A stretch of 64,000 bases of DNA from an uncultured Muribaculaceae bacterium (GCA_910587425.1 CAJUKU010000004.1:1-64000), one strand, 5' to 3'; shown: positions 35,088-44,114, counted from the first letter of the stretch. Program-made: numbers and translations. The notes: generated from the letters alone by a model not told the origin.

Positions 35088-35458
35088 AAGATTTCTTATT
35101 TTTCGGCAAATTTAAATGTTTTAGGCAAGTATTGAAAATTATTACGCATATAAAATTTCCGTCTATTCACCCGCGGCGAGCGGGTGACAGGCTAATAGCT
35201 TGTCGGTGGGGCGCAACGAGACCACGCGTAAAGAGATGTCTCCCCAAACAAAAAAACCTCCGGCGAGGAGGTCGCGAGATGATGGAGGGATCTCTCGCGA
35301 CCCCTTCGTCAGGGGGGCTTACAATGCTTTTTCTCTATCAACCGTGTGGTCTCGCTGCGCTCCACCGACACGCTATTGTCTCACAGACTCGTTCACCACG
35401 GGTCTGTTAAGGGGGGTTACACAAAGAGGGGATACGAAAACTATAACCTTGAAGATAG
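35088..35458. other. Gene-free, hairpin-rich spacer with long inverted repeat
   Basis: No gene is seen. A 32-base inverted repeat (35194-35225 against 35346-35377, 29 of 32 matching) encloses smaller stems. GGTCGCGAGA (35270-35279) pairs with TCTCGCGACC (35293-35302). Outside it, TCACCCGC (35167-35174) pairs with GCGGGTGA (35180-35187). ACAGAC/GTCTGT flanks 35383-35407. It could be a folded RNA, a REP-like element or a short mobile-element relic. Confidence 0.55.
35249..35272 (-). terminator. Minus-strand terminator after the lipoprotein gene
   Basis: On the minus strand ACCTCC, a 5-base loop and GGAGGT (35256-35272 on the plus numbering) are followed by seven T residues (35249-35255). It would end transcripts running from the 35.9-kb lipoprotein gene through the hairpin-rich spacer. 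Confidence 0.55.
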
Positions 35459-35899
35459 TTATTTCGTGTAACGTTTCCAAGTCCAAAAATCGATTTCCTC
35501 TTTGTTGTAGCTCGGATGATATATACGTTTGCGTTTCCATTCGATTCTGTTTTGAGAAACAGAGATTGGTTGCAGCTCATCATAGCCACTCCACTTTTTG
35601 CCCGTATCGGGGTCGGCAAGGTACATCTCTATGTAACCATCATTATACGACCAGTCGATCAAATAGTAAACATCATGTGCTTCAAAGTCGATAAGGTCAT
35701 CATACCCTTCTCCGGTGCCATCCGCATTGATAACAAGGATGTCATCATCCCCATCCTGAGTCCAAACTCCGACCATAACTTTAGTCAGGTCATCTACTGT
35801 TGGTTCGTCGTCATCGCTACAGCTCGTAAAAGTCAGACCCATGATGACATACAGAGCTACAGCCGCCAGCGACTGTAGATGTTTCAGTTTGTGTTTCAT
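35459..35899 (-). CDS. Small lipoprotein, lipocalin-like hypothetical
   Basis: A 146-aa protein with a lipobox in LTFTSC (Cys27) followed by an acidic SDDDEPTVDD linker. The body (45-146) has GVWTQDGDDDILVINADGTG and alternating strands, resembling Bacteroidales lipocalin-like or copper-resistance-NlpE-like small lipoproteins. The function is unknown. It has a long upstream leader, with a strong promoter at 36209-36240. Confidence 0.75.
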   Translation of the reverse strand: MKHKLKHLQSLAAVALYVIMGLTFTSCSDDDEPTVDDLTKVMVGVWTQDGDDDILVINADGTGEGYDDLIDFEAHDVYYLIDWSYNDGYIEMYLADPDTGKKWSGYDELQPISVSQNRIEWKRKRIYHPSYNKEEIDFWTWKRYTK

Positions 35900-36417
35900 A
35901 AAAAACAGATTGCTCGTTTCACAATCCCGATGAAACGGTTTACGATTAGATACAGAAAAGGTGTGGGATTGTATTCGTCATACCTTTCCGGTAGGCTTCT
36001 CGCATTGCCTTTGTTAGAGATATGACACAACACCCACACCGATTTGCTATATCGAACCCGCTATGGGTAGGTATAAAGCATCCGATGCAGGTGCTATTTG
36101 TCATTATCTTTCTAACAATCAGTAGATTTTGCGAGAATTTACCGAAAAAAGATAATTCAAATAACACCTTTTCTTTCAGGCAGCCGACTCTTCGGCTGAA
36201 TCTGAGTGCAAAAGTAGAAAAAAAATTGAAATAGAACAAATCGGAGCATTCGGCTCGGTATAAAATTTCCGCCCAGACTTTCAGACCGTATCAAAGACCT
36301 GAGAAAACAAACTGTCCCGACCACCGCATACCGCACCGGCGATGGTCTGGACAGGCAAAAAAGTGTGTGTCAAGTATCAGACCAATAATGATCCTTGATC
36401 AATCAATAATTCTTAGA
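35900..36417. other. Long leader region with a strong promoter and a doubtful ORF
   Basis: Gene-poor stretch upstream of the lipoprotein gene. Minus-strand transcription from the promoter at 36209-36240 would begin near 36202, form a hairpin (CAGCCGA/TCGGCTG, 36181-36198) and run about 300 bases before the lipoprotein ATG. A minus-strand frame (35946-36104, 52 aa, Cys-rich, containing MTNSTCIGCFIPTHSGF) lies in this leader; its reality is uncertain. A separate dyad, CTGTCC-GACCA/TGGTC-GGACAG, lies at 36312-36354. Confidence 0.45.
36209..36240 (-). promoter_or_regulatory. Strong promoter facing the 35.9-kb leader
   Basis: Minus strand: TTTG (36237-36240), exactly 20 bases, TACTTTTG (36209-36216). 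A full match to the Bacteroidetes consensus. It lies over 300 bases from the nearest clear gene start, implying a long leader or a small RNA. Confidence 0.7.
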
Positions 36418-36669
36418 TCAGAAGAGTGAAAGCTGTACGGCTTCAGCACGACGCAGCGAACCAAACATAACATTGCGCTCCTGCTGCCATCCCTGAGTGC
36501 CGTTGCGCAAGCTGAGTGTGATCATTCCCACTGTGTTCTTGACCACACCGGACAGATAGCGGATTATGTCGTTGACTGTACGCATGCCACTGAGACGTAC
36601 GGAAGCGATGGTGCGACCGCGTTGGATAACTGTTGCGAAGATGATGTCAGAGCTGTTGATTGTTGCCAT
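36418..36669 (-). CDS. Small conserved-type hypothetical protein (83 aa)
   Basis: A soluble protein without signal peptide: MATINSSDIIFATVIQRG, then a region rich in Val/Ile strands (VRLSGMRTVNDIIRYLSG) and a C-terminal basic part. Codon use looks normal and the frame is the only good one here. The family is not recognised. It is separated from xseB by about 160 bases, so it may have its own promoter. Confidence 0.6.
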   Translation of the reverse strand: MATINSSDIIFATVIQRGRTIASVRLSGMRTVNDIIRYLSGVVKNTVGMITLSLRNGTQGWQQERNVMFGSLRRAEAVQLSLF

Positions 36670-36826
36670 TTTGCGTAGGATTTTAAATTAAAGATGCTGC
36701 ATGAACGTGAGCTCGTCATCGTTCATGCAGCAAATTTAGGGTATGATATGGGCAACAATTCAGCCCATGCGATTTAACTTTTGCTAAACGCGCTGAATTT
36801 TATAAGTTTCCAACTTCATTAAGTGC

Positions 36827-37045
36827 TCAATTGGTCGCAGCCTCAACATTGGCGAGGATTTTTGCGAGTTCCTCGTCAGTGGCTGTGAGACGGCGGCGGC
36901 ATTCGCCGAGCAATTCTGTGGCACGGCGTGTGAGCGCGGTCAGATGGTCAATATCGCAGGCATCGCTCTGCATGTTGCGCAGGATGTTCTCAAGCTCCGA
37001 GACAGCCTGATTGTATGTCAACTCGGTAACAGGACGGAATTCCAT
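36827..37045 (-). CDS. xseB: Exodeoxyribonuclease VII small subunit
   Basis: A 72-aa helical protein with the family pattern LTYNQAVSELENILRNMQSDACDIDHL and CRRRL. It assembles with XseA to degrade single-stranded DNA from both ends. It follows xseA by 66 bases in the same direction. Confidence 0.93.
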   Translation of the reverse strand: MEFRPVTELTYNQAVSELENILRNMQSDACDIDHLTALTRRATELLGECRRRLTATDEELAKILANVEAATN

Positions 37046-37111
37046 GAGTATGAATATTGATTGGTGGTATGATTATTGCTTAAAATAGAGTGGGGGACAG
37101 GCGTTCTGTGG

Positions 37112-38419
37112 TCATTCGACAGTTGATGTCACCTCTCCGTCGGAAAATGCCGTGACAAGCGACATGCCCGACTTCAGCTGCGATGCAGATGTGACGGCAT
37201 GACCGCCGACGCGGCTTATCGTGTAGCCGCGACGCATAGTGGCAACCGGCGAAAGTGCCTCAAGCAGGCTCTGCATTGAGTCAAGACGCTCGCGGCGACG
37301 CGTGGTTATGGTCGACAGAGCAACCGCAATCGCCTGCCGGAATGCGTCGAGACGCGATTTCTGTGGCGCGATGCAACGGGACGCTATTGCGTCGAGCGAA
37401 TATGCCGCCCGCTGCAGGCGTGTAGCGGCAGCCGTTGCGGCAGCCGTTGCCACGACCGGCAACTGCCCCTGCAGGTATGCGAGCTGAGTGTGTGAGCCGG
37501 AGAGGCGCTCGGTAGCTGCGCGCAATATGGATTGCGCGAGCGAGCGGACGTGCTCGAGTTCAGCCTCAGCCTGCGAGATCAGCCATTCCGCCGCGGCGGT
37601 AGGTGTCTTCACCCGCATGTTTGCCACATAGTCGAGTACAGTGACATCGCGTTCATGCCCGATGCCAACGACTACCGGCAGTGGAAACTGGGCGACATTG
37701 GAAGCAAGATCGTAATTGTCGAACGACACGAGATCGCTCGTCGATCCTCCGCCACGGATAATCACCACACAATCCCATTCATCGAGTTGCGAGGCGATAG
37801 CGTTGAGGGCGGCTATTACAGAAGGGGCGGTGTTTTCGCCCTGCATGACCGCCGGAAACAGGCGCACATTGAAACGGATCCCGGAGTTGTTGCTGAACAA
37901 CTGATGCATGAAATCACCATAACCGGCAGCTCCCGGTGCAGAAATCACCGCCACACGCAATGCCGGAACCGCCCATGTGAGCTCGCGGTTGAGAGATGCG
38001 ACACCCTCTTCGTCAAGCCTCCGGAGAATCTCTATGCGCCTACGTTCTATATCACCGAGCGTATATGCCGGATCTATGTCGGTAATGACAAACGACAACC
38101 CATAGGATGCATGGTGGTTGACGGAGCCGCAGAGCATGACTTTAAGTCCGGTAGCGAGCTGTCGACCAGTGAAAGCATTGAACTTCGCACAAACGCGTGG
38201 CGCCGAATTTGCCCAGATGATTCCACGCAAGCGTGCCACGGTGGCACCACTGCGCTCATCCTTTTCAATCAGCTCCATATAAAGGTGCCCGCCCGACTGA
38301 CGGAAATCGCTTATTTCTGCCGTGACCCACACATCGCGCAGAGCGGGTACGGCGAGCTGCTGCGTTATGCGGCGGTTGAGCTGTGTGAGGGTTAATGACC
38401 GGCTGCCAGCGACACTCAT
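37112..38419 (-). CDS. xseA: Exodeoxyribonuclease VII large subunit
   Basis: A 435-aa catalytic subunit. The N-terminal OB-fold (about 10-105, including VWVTAEISDFRQSGGHLYMEL) binds DNA. The nuclease domain contains DCVVIIRGGGSTSDLVSFDNYDLA and IGHERDVT. A long coiled coil spans about 270-410. The ATG at 38419 overlaps the TGA of the upstream gene by four bases. Confidence 0.95.
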   Translation of the reverse strand: MSVAGSRSLTLTQLNRRITQQLAVPALRDVWVTAEISDFRQSGGHLYMELIEKDERSGATVARLRGIIWANSAPRVCAKFNAFTGRQLATGLKVMLCGSVNHHASYGLSFVITDIDPAYTLGDIERRRIEILRRLDEEGVASLNRELTWAVPALRVAVISAPGAAGYGDFMHQLFSNNSGIRFNVRLFPAVMQGENTAPSVIAALNAIASQLDEWDCVVIIRGGGSTSDLVSFDNYDLASNVAQFPLPVVVGIGHERDVTVLDYVANMRVKTPTAAAEWLISQAEAELEHVRSLAQSILRAATERLSGSHTQLAYLQGQLPVVATAAATAAATRLQRAAYSLDAIASRCIAPQKSRLDAFRQAIAVALSTITTRRRERLDSMQSLLEALSPVATMRRGYTISRVGGHAVTSASQLKSGMSLVTAFSDGEVTSTVE

Positions 38420-39072
38420 TGCTTCACAAATTTCTTGCCGTCCCAACGGTAGGTAAGCGCTGTCAGCAGGTCAGCCGACACCATATCGTAGACATCGTCG
38501 GTCAGGAAACGACGCGTATTGTTTGTCAGCGTGAGCAACTGTGTCGACGGGTCATAACTGTAGGATATGAGCAAAAACGGCACAAACGCCTCGACGGTAG
38601 AGCGATCTGATTTCCCCTGAGCCGTGAGCCATTCGTCAAGAGTCGGACGACTGAATACTGCCGATGTAAGATTATCGGAATAGTCGGATGAATAGACACT
38701 CAGGCGGCTGTCGGGCGCCGGTGTGGCGACAGTGGATATGACAGCTATCAATGTATCGCCAGAGGATGCCGGGAGAAGATCGAACTCATAGGTGGATGCG
38801 TCGGTCATCTCGGCGCGCAACCGCATATCGGAAAGATCGGTCACTCTTGACTTACCACCGAAATTATTGGTTGACGCAGTCGACATTCCACTATTGAAGT
38901 AATCCACCATATCGAGGCGCGTGTTGTTGTCGAGCAACGGCAGAACGGATTTGGGGGCTTCGGCAAAGGCTGATGCCGCAGTGATCCTTGCCTCAGCACT
39001 TTCCGAGACTCCCAGGACACCAGCCACAGTGAGCAAAATTGCCGCAATATGTGGATGAACGGTAATATTCAT
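38416..39072 (-). CDS. DUF3256 family secreted protein
   Basis: A 218-aa protein with an N-terminal signal peptide (about 1-28, SAEA-RI). The body has AFAEAPKSVLPLLDNNTRLDMVDYFNSG, the characteristic DUF3256 opening, then a beta-rich core. Function unknown. It is translationally coupled to xseA, a conserved neighbour arrangement in Bacteroidales, but there is no known link to DNA repair. Confidence 0.85.
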   Translation of the reverse strand: MNITVHPHIAAILLTVAGVLGVSESAEARITAASAFAEAPKSVLPLLDNNTRLDMVDYFNSGMSTASTNNFGGKSRVTDLSDMRLRAEMTDASTYEFDLLPASSGDTLIAVISTVATPAPDSRLSVYSSDYSDNLTSAVFSRPTLDEWLTAQGKSDRSTVEAFVPFLLISYSYDPSTQLLTLTNNTRRFLTDDVYDMVSADLLTALTYRWDGKKFVKQ

Positions 39073-39107
39073 AGACAGTATTTAGGTGTTTGTTTCGCTT
39101 TATTATT

Positions 39108-40904
39108 TTATTTGCGTTTGCGGGTTGTAGAGCGCGATGTTGCCTTCGGTTTTCTGGATGCAGAGCGTCCACGGCGCATGAAGTAATCGTATGTCGTCTC
39201 TTCTTCAGCCGCGGCATTCTCGGCGGCACTCTTCTTGCGGGTGGATGCGCGTGCGTAATCCTTATCAGGTTCGGCGATCTCACTATATATACGTTTACCG
39301 GCGAAGTCAGCTCCGGTCAGACCTTTCACGACACGCTGCGCATCTGCTTTGGGCACATCGAAGAGTGAATATCCGGGCATAAGGTCTATACGCCCGACAT
39401 CCACACGCTTTCCTTCAACCGTATGGTTCAGCATGTCGATCAGGTTGCCGGCAAAGAAACCTTCAGCCTTACCGGCATTGACGTAGATGCGTGCCATGCC
39501 TTTTTCGGCTGTACGGCGATCCTTGTCGTGATCCGTGCGCGTGCGGCGTTCCTCACGCTCCTTACGCGGTTTCTCATCTATAAGATCGATTTTGGGGGCA
39601 TCACGGTAGTAGTCGAGCAGACGGTTGAACTCCAGCGAGAGCACGCGCTTGAGAAGATCTTCCTGCGAGAGCCATCCGAGTTTGCGGCTTACTCCGGCAA
39701 GATACTGCCCGATCTGCTCGTCATCGACCTTGACTTTCTCAATCCTGTCAGCAAGATGATAAAGCTGCTTCTCTATGATATGATGAGGGGTCGGAACCTC
39801 CTTGCGCTCGAACTTCTTGCCGATCTTCTTCTCTATCTCACGAAGTTTGCCTTTCTCACGTGAGTGGATTATAGCGACAGAGACGCCAGTCTTTCCGGCA
39901 CGTCCGGTACGTCCGGAACGGTGGGTATATACGGCGCTATCATCAGGCAGACCGTAGTTTATGACATGCGTGAGATCGTCGACATCAAGACCACGTGCCG
40001 CTACATCGGTGGCTACGAGGAGTGACACCACACGGTCGCGGAATTTCTTCATGACCGTGTCGCGCTGCTGCTGTGACAGGTCGCCATGCAGAGCGTCGGC
40101 ATTGTATCCGTCCTGAATCAGCTTGTCGGCTATCTCCTGCGTGTCGCGACGCGTGCGGCAGAATATGATAGCGTAGATGTCGGGGGTATCGTCGGCGATA
40201 CGTTTGAGGGCAAGATATTTGTCGCGCGCATTGACCATATAATATATGTGGCGGACGTTGGCTGCCCCCTCGTTACGGTTGCCGATAACGAACTCCACGG
40301 GGTCGTGCATGTATTTCTTGGCGATTTTAGCGATCTCCGCAGGCATCGTCGCAGAGAAGAGCAACATCTTCCGGTTATCGGGTACGCGGGCAAGGATTTC
40401 GTTGATTGAGTCAAGGAAACCCATGTTGAGCATCTCGTCGGCTTCGTCAAGGATGACGGTGTGCACGTCGGAGAGATCCACAACGCCACGGTTGATAAGA
40501 TCGATAAGACGTCCGGGGGTAGCCACGATTATCTGCACGCCGTTGCGGAGTGAGCGGATCTGGCTTTCTATGCTTGATCCTCCGTAAACCGGCAGCACCT
40601 TGACTTCCGGCATGTATTTAGAGAAATCGGCAAGATCCGAGCCGATCTGGAGACAAAGCTCTCTTGTGGGTGACAGTATCAGTGCCTGGGGCTTACGCAG
40701 CTCGGGGTTGATACGCTGGAGCACCGGCAGACCGAACGCGGCGGTCTTTCCTGTTCCTGTCTGGGCGAGTGCGACTACATCGCCGTCGGCTGACAGCAGA
40801 TGCGGTATCACCTTTTCCTGCACAGGCATGGGATTCTCAAATCCCAGCTCTTCAATTGCCTGGCGGAGCGGCTGGCTCACGCCCAATTCTTCAAATGTTT
40901 TCAT
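39108..40904 (-). CDS. DEAD-box ATP-dependent RNA helicase with DbpA-type C-terminus
   Basis: A 598-aa RNA helicase. It has the Q motif, Walker A AQTGTGKT (47-54), DEAD in ILDEADEML, SAT and the HRSGRTGRAG motif VI. A DbpA-like RNA-binding domain follows (about 470-550, MARIYVNAGKAEGFF) and the tail is Lys/Arg/Ser-rich. This layout is that of DeaD/CsdA proteins acting in ribosome assembly and cold adaptation. ATG 40904 is preferred; 40919 would add five residues. A TACCTTTG box on the minus strand (40928-40935) is a likely -7 element. Confidence 0.93.
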   Translation of the reverse strand: MKTFEELGVSQPLRQAIEELGFENPMPVQEKVIPHLLSADGDVVALAQTGTGKTAAFGLPVLQRINPELRKPQALILSPTRELCLQIGSDLADFSKYMPEVKVLPVYGGSSIESQIRSLRNGVQIIVATPGRLIDLINRGVVDLSDVHTVILDEADEMLNMGFLDSINEILARVPDNRKMLLFSATMPAEIAKIAKKYMHDPVEFVIGNRNEGAANVRHIYYMVNARDKYLALKRIADDTPDIYAIIFCRTRRDTQEIADKLIQDGYNADALHGDLSQQQRDTVMKKFRDRVVSLLVATDVAARGLDVDDLTHVINYGLPDDSAVYTHRSGRTGRAGKTGVSVAIIHSREKGKLREIEKKIGKKFERKEVPTPHHIIEKQLYHLADRIEKVKVDDEQIGQYLAGVSRKLGWLSQEDLLKRVLSLEFNRLLDYYRDAPKIDLIDEKPRKEREERRTRTDHDKDRRTAEKGMARIYVNAGKAEGFFAGNLIDMLNHTVEGKRVDVGRIDLMPGYSLFDVPKADAQRVVKGLTGADFAGKRIYSEIAEPDKDYARASTRKKSAAENAAAEEETTYDYFMRRGRSASRKPKATSRSTTRKRK

Positions 40905-41032
40905 TGAATGTATGTTCATTTAGTCTACAAAGGTAGAACAAATTATAAGACTTTTTGTTAGAAAGGCAAAATATTATACATGTTTTTTTCGTTTATACGT
41001 CGTAAGGATCTGTAACAAGACCCGTTTCAGAT

Positions 41033-42217
41033 ATGGAAATCTACGACGTGCGCCGGAAACTGACTATGCTGCTCGTCACCGTTGCTGCCGCGGCGGTGAT
41101 ATTTTTCATGTATTATTCCTCCCGCCTGGTGGAGGATCTTGCCGTGCAGGAGCGCGACAGAATGGAGCTGTGGGCAGACGCCACGAGGAGGCTTGCTTCC
41201 GACAGTACCGGAGGATCGGATGTGGATTTCATGCTCAGTGTCATAGAGGCGAACCGAAGCATTCCGGTATTGCTCACGAATGATGAGGACAATATACTGC
41301 TGCACCGCAATTTTGAACTTCCGGAGCCTTCCGATACATTGAACGCCGAGGAGCTTTCGGAGACAAACAGGCTATTTCTACTGAAGCGGCTAAAGGGTAT
41401 GCGGCAGAGTGGAAATGCTATAGATATCGAACTTGCTCCGGGATATATCCAGCACCTTTATTACGATGATTCGAGTCTGCTGAAGCGAATAACGATATAT
41501 CCGTACGTACTTATGCTTGTGATGGCTGCTTTTGTAGCGATGGTGTACTTTGCCGTCATATCCACAAAAAAAGCGGAACAGAACAAGGTATGGGTGGGGC
41601 TTTCGAAAGAAACCGCCCATCAATTGGGAACCCCGATATCGTCGCTCATGGCATGGACCGAATATCTTAGAGCTACCGATACCGAGCCTGATGCGGTCAA
41701 CGAGATAGAGAAGGATGTGCAGAGGCTTGCATCCATAGCATCGCGTTTCTCCAAAATAGGTTCGCGTCCCGAGATGGAGCGGGGTAGTGTGACCGATATG
41801 GTCGCAAGGGTGTGCGATTACATGAGGCTGAGAGTGTCGAAAAAGATAAAATGGAGCGTGAATACCGACAATGATGATTGCATACTCCCGATGTGCGAGC
41901 CGCTTCTGCAGTGGGTCATGGAGAACCTCATTAAAAATGCTGTGGATGCGATGGGTGGAGAGGGACAGCTGACAATAGTCACCGAGCGGACGGCGTCGAA
42001 TGTAATAATCGACGTGACAGATACCGGCTGCGGCATACCACGGAAAGCACAGAGGGCGGTGTTCCGCCCCGGCTTCACCACACGCCGCCGCGGGTGGGGA
42101 CTCGGTCTGACCCTCGCACGCCGTATAGTTGAGGACTATCACCACGGGAGAATATACGTTAAGCAGTCGGAGCCGGGTATAGGTACGACTTTCAGAATTG
42201 AGCTTCCGGAATCATAG
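41033..42217 (+). CDS. Sensor histidine kinase (orphan)
   Basis: A 394-aa membrane kinase. Transmembrane helices lie at about 11-28 and 155-176, with an extracytoplasmic sensor between them. The H-box is SKETAHQLGTPISSL (His196), followed by the N box ENLIKNAVDA, G1 DTGCGIP and G2 GWGLGLTLARRIV. Part of the HATPase signature is preserved. No response regulator lies beside it, so its partner is elsewhere. It is divergent from the RNA helicase. Confidence 0.92.
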   Translation: MEIYDVRRKLTMLLVTVAAAAVIFFMYYSSRLVEDLAVQERDRMELWADATRRLASDSTGGSDVDFMLSVIEANRSIPVLLTNDEDNILLHRNFELPEPSDTLNAEELSETNRLFLLKRLKGMRQSGNAIDIELAPGYIQHLYYDDSSLLKRITIYPYVLMLVMAAFVAMVYFAVISTKKAEQNKVWVGLSKETAHQLGTPISSLMAWTEYLRATDTEPDAVNEIEKDVQRLASIASRFSKIGSRPEMERGSVTDMVARVCDYMRLRVSKKIKWSVNTDNDDCILPMCEPLLQWVMENLIKNAVDAMGGEGQLTIVTERTASNVIIDVTDTGCGIPRKAQRAVFRPGFTTRRRGWGLGLTLARRIVEDYHHGRIYVKQSEPGIGTTFRIELPES

Positions 42218-42230
42218 GCAGTCCCCCGAA

Positions 42231-43523
42231 TCAGGCAAGCGCCGTGTTAATGGTTATTATGTCGGACAGCCGGGTGGTGTAATGCCGTGACATATTACTG
42301 TGATTCGTAAGCTGGCTTATGCTTGCCGCTGATGCGATCGTCACTACCTCGGGAACCGCGTACGAGGAATTAATCCTGTCGATAGTCTGCATAAGCCTCT
42401 GCCGACGCCTCAATTCAGCCATATCGGTAAATAATGTGGGCTGCATTCCGTCGGCAGAAGTCAGGCGGGTTATGATTATCCCGGCTTTCTTATACTGAAA
42501 TCCGCTACGGTAGACCTTTCGGAGAGCGCGGTCGGCAGCCTTGATAATCGAGGTGGTGTCGGCTATGGGATCAGGAGTGGGCAATGTGGCATGGTTGACA
42601 TATTGAGCCCGGTCTTTGACTAACCGGTTTGTGGCAAGAAACACTCCTACCTCCATAGCGTATGATTTCTGCTGACGCAACTTTCGACCTGCGATAGCGG
42701 CAAATGCGGCTATCGCCCGTCGAAGTGTAGGATAATCGGATATCTCTCTGGCGAAAGAGCGTGAGGATGTAACGGTCATGTGCGGTGCGTTCTCCTCCGG
42801 ATCCACCTCTATGCAAGGCTGCCCGTTGAGTTCACGCCATGTGCGGATTCCGGTAACATTCCTCAACAAGCGTATGGCTTTTTCATAATTCAATGCGGCG
42901 AGTTGCCATGCGGTGGTGATATGCATTGCGGAAAGGCGCGCAGAAAGCTTTCTGCCGATACCCCACACATCGGACGAAGATGTAAGCTCAAGCGCCCTCT
43001 GTATTTTAAAAGGAGTATCGATCAGACATGCCCCGCCGTAAGCCGGATATTTTTTTGCAAAGCGCGAAGCAACTTTTGCGAGCGTTTTAGTCGGGGCTGC
43101 TCCTATGGATACGGGTATGCCGGTGTCGTGCATTATACGTCCGGCGATATGACGGCAATATCCGGCAGGGTCAGCTGTGGATTCAGGGATCGTCAGAAAT
43201 GCCTCGTCGATCGAGTAGGTTCGCACATCGTCGACCAATGTCCGCAAAACATCTACCACACGCGCAGACATATCGCCATATAGCCTATGGTTGCCCGACA
43301 ATGCCACAACTTCCCGTTTGCCCGGATCGGAACGAAGTTTGAAATATGGATCACCACGGCGTACGCCAAGCGCCTTAGCTTCTTCGGAGAGCGCCACAAC
43401 ACATCCATCGTTATTTGACAGCACAACAACCGGACGCCCGATAAGATCAGGGCGGAACACGCGCTCGCAAGAGACGAAAAAGTTGTTGCAGTCAGCCACT
43501 GCATGAATCGTGGACGGAGTCAT
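42231..43523 (-). CDS. umuC: Y-family DNA polymerase subunit UmuC
   Basis: A 430-aa translesion polymerase. The metal-binding Asp11 is in AVADCNNFF and the palm motif YSIDEAFL (103-110) provides Asp106 and Glu107. The finger-thumb and little-finger regions follow, ending with the UmuC-specific C-terminal domain. It bypasses lesions at stalled forks. The ATG at 43523 overlaps the umuD stop by four bases; an upstream in-frame start at 43595 would fall inside umuD. Confidence 0.95.
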   Translation of the reverse strand: MTPSTIHAVADCNNFFVSCERVFRPDLIGRPVVVLSNNDGCVVALSEEAKALGVRRGDPYFKLRSDPGKREVVALSGNHRLYGDMSARVVDVLRTLVDDVRTYSIDEAFLTIPESTADPAGYCRHIAGRIMHDTGIPVSIGAAPTKTLAKVASRFAKKYPAYGGACLIDTPFKIQRALELTSSSDVWGIGRKLSARLSAMHITTAWQLAALNYEKAIRLLRNVTGIRTWRELNGQPCIEVDPEENAPHMTVTSSRSFAREISDYPTLRRAIAAFAAIAGRKLRQQKSYAMEVGVFLATNRLVKDRAQYVNHATLPTPDPIADTTSIIKAADRALRKVYRSGFQYKKAGIIITRLTSADGMQPTLFTDMAELRRRQRLMQTIDRINSSYAVPEVVTIASAASISQLTNHSNMSRHYTTRLSDIITINTALA

Positions 43524-43984
43524 AGCTGTCGGTCGGGGTTCCAACGGCGGTGAGGACGGCGGTTTGACTTGATGGTATATGTAACGACACCCCATACGAT
43601 AAACTGATTGTAGGGGGTTACTTCTATAGGTCGGTAGCGTGGATTAGACGGCATAAGGTAAATGCGGTTGCGGCTTGCGAAATGGATGCGTTTCAGGGTG
43701 AACTCGCCATCGATGCAGCATACAGCCAGATCACCCTCATCAGGGAGAAGTGATTTGTCGATGATAATGATATCTCCATCGGTTATGCCTTCATCCTGCA
43801 TAGAGTCTCCGCTGACACGACCATAGAATGTAGATGAGGGATTCTGTATCAGGTCGCGGTTTAGATCAATAGATTCGTCCACACAGTCCTGTGCCGGGCT
43901 GGGGAATCCCGCTTTTATTCCGCCATCGGCGTAGGGGAGTGGCAATATGCACTCGGTATCGCTTATGTATAAGGTGATAGCCAT
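43520..43984 (-). CDS. umuD: UmuD-type S24 peptidase / polymerase V accessory
   Basis: A 154-aa LexA-superfamily protein. The self-cleavage site A25-G26 is in KAGFPSP, with the catalytic Ser61 in GDSMQDEG and Lys98 in FTLKRI. RecA-stimulated cleavage produces active UmuD'. The protein has no DNA-binding domain. The start at 43984 sits just downstream of a 35-base perfect inverted repeat (43991-44025). Confidence 0.94.
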   Translation of the reverse strand: MAITLYISDTECILPLPYADGGIKAGFPSPAQDCVDESIDLNRDLIQNPSSTFYGRVSGDSMQDEGITDGDIIIIDKSLLPDEGDLAVCCIDGEFTLKRIHFASRNRIYLMPSNPRYRPIEVTPYNQFIVWGVVTYTIKSNRRPHRRWNPDRQL

Positions 43985-43990
43985 AATTAA

Positions 43991-44025
43991 GTCCGGTCTA
44001 ACTTTGCGGCAAAGTTAGACCGGAC
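43991..44025. promoter_or_regulatory. Perfect 16-bp inverted repeat upstream of umuDC
   Basis: GTCCGGTCTAACTTTG (43991-44006) and CAAAGTTAGACCGGAC (44010-44025) are exact reverse complements separated by CGG. Each arm contains TAACTTTG, a perfect -7 promoter box; the one on the minus strand would start umuDC transcription a few bases before the ATG. This is a strong operator candidate for damage-induced control. Confidence 0.75.
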
Positions 44026-44114
44026 ATGAGCAATATTTCTGCCGTGAGATGTTAATAAAGCGCAACCGAAATATATCGTGCGGCTTTAATATCTCTTTAA
44101 TATCTATTGACGGG

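Noticed and set aside
35946..36239. 97-aa minus-strand frame as a protein gene
   Set aside because: Its start would lie in the -33 element of a perfect promoter, so the upstream half cannot be in that transcript; only the inner 52-aa part is possible.
43991..44025. umuDC inverted repeat as a cinA terminator
   Set aside because: It lies more than 90 bases after the cinA stop without a T-run, and has -7 boxes in both arms, which fits an operator better.
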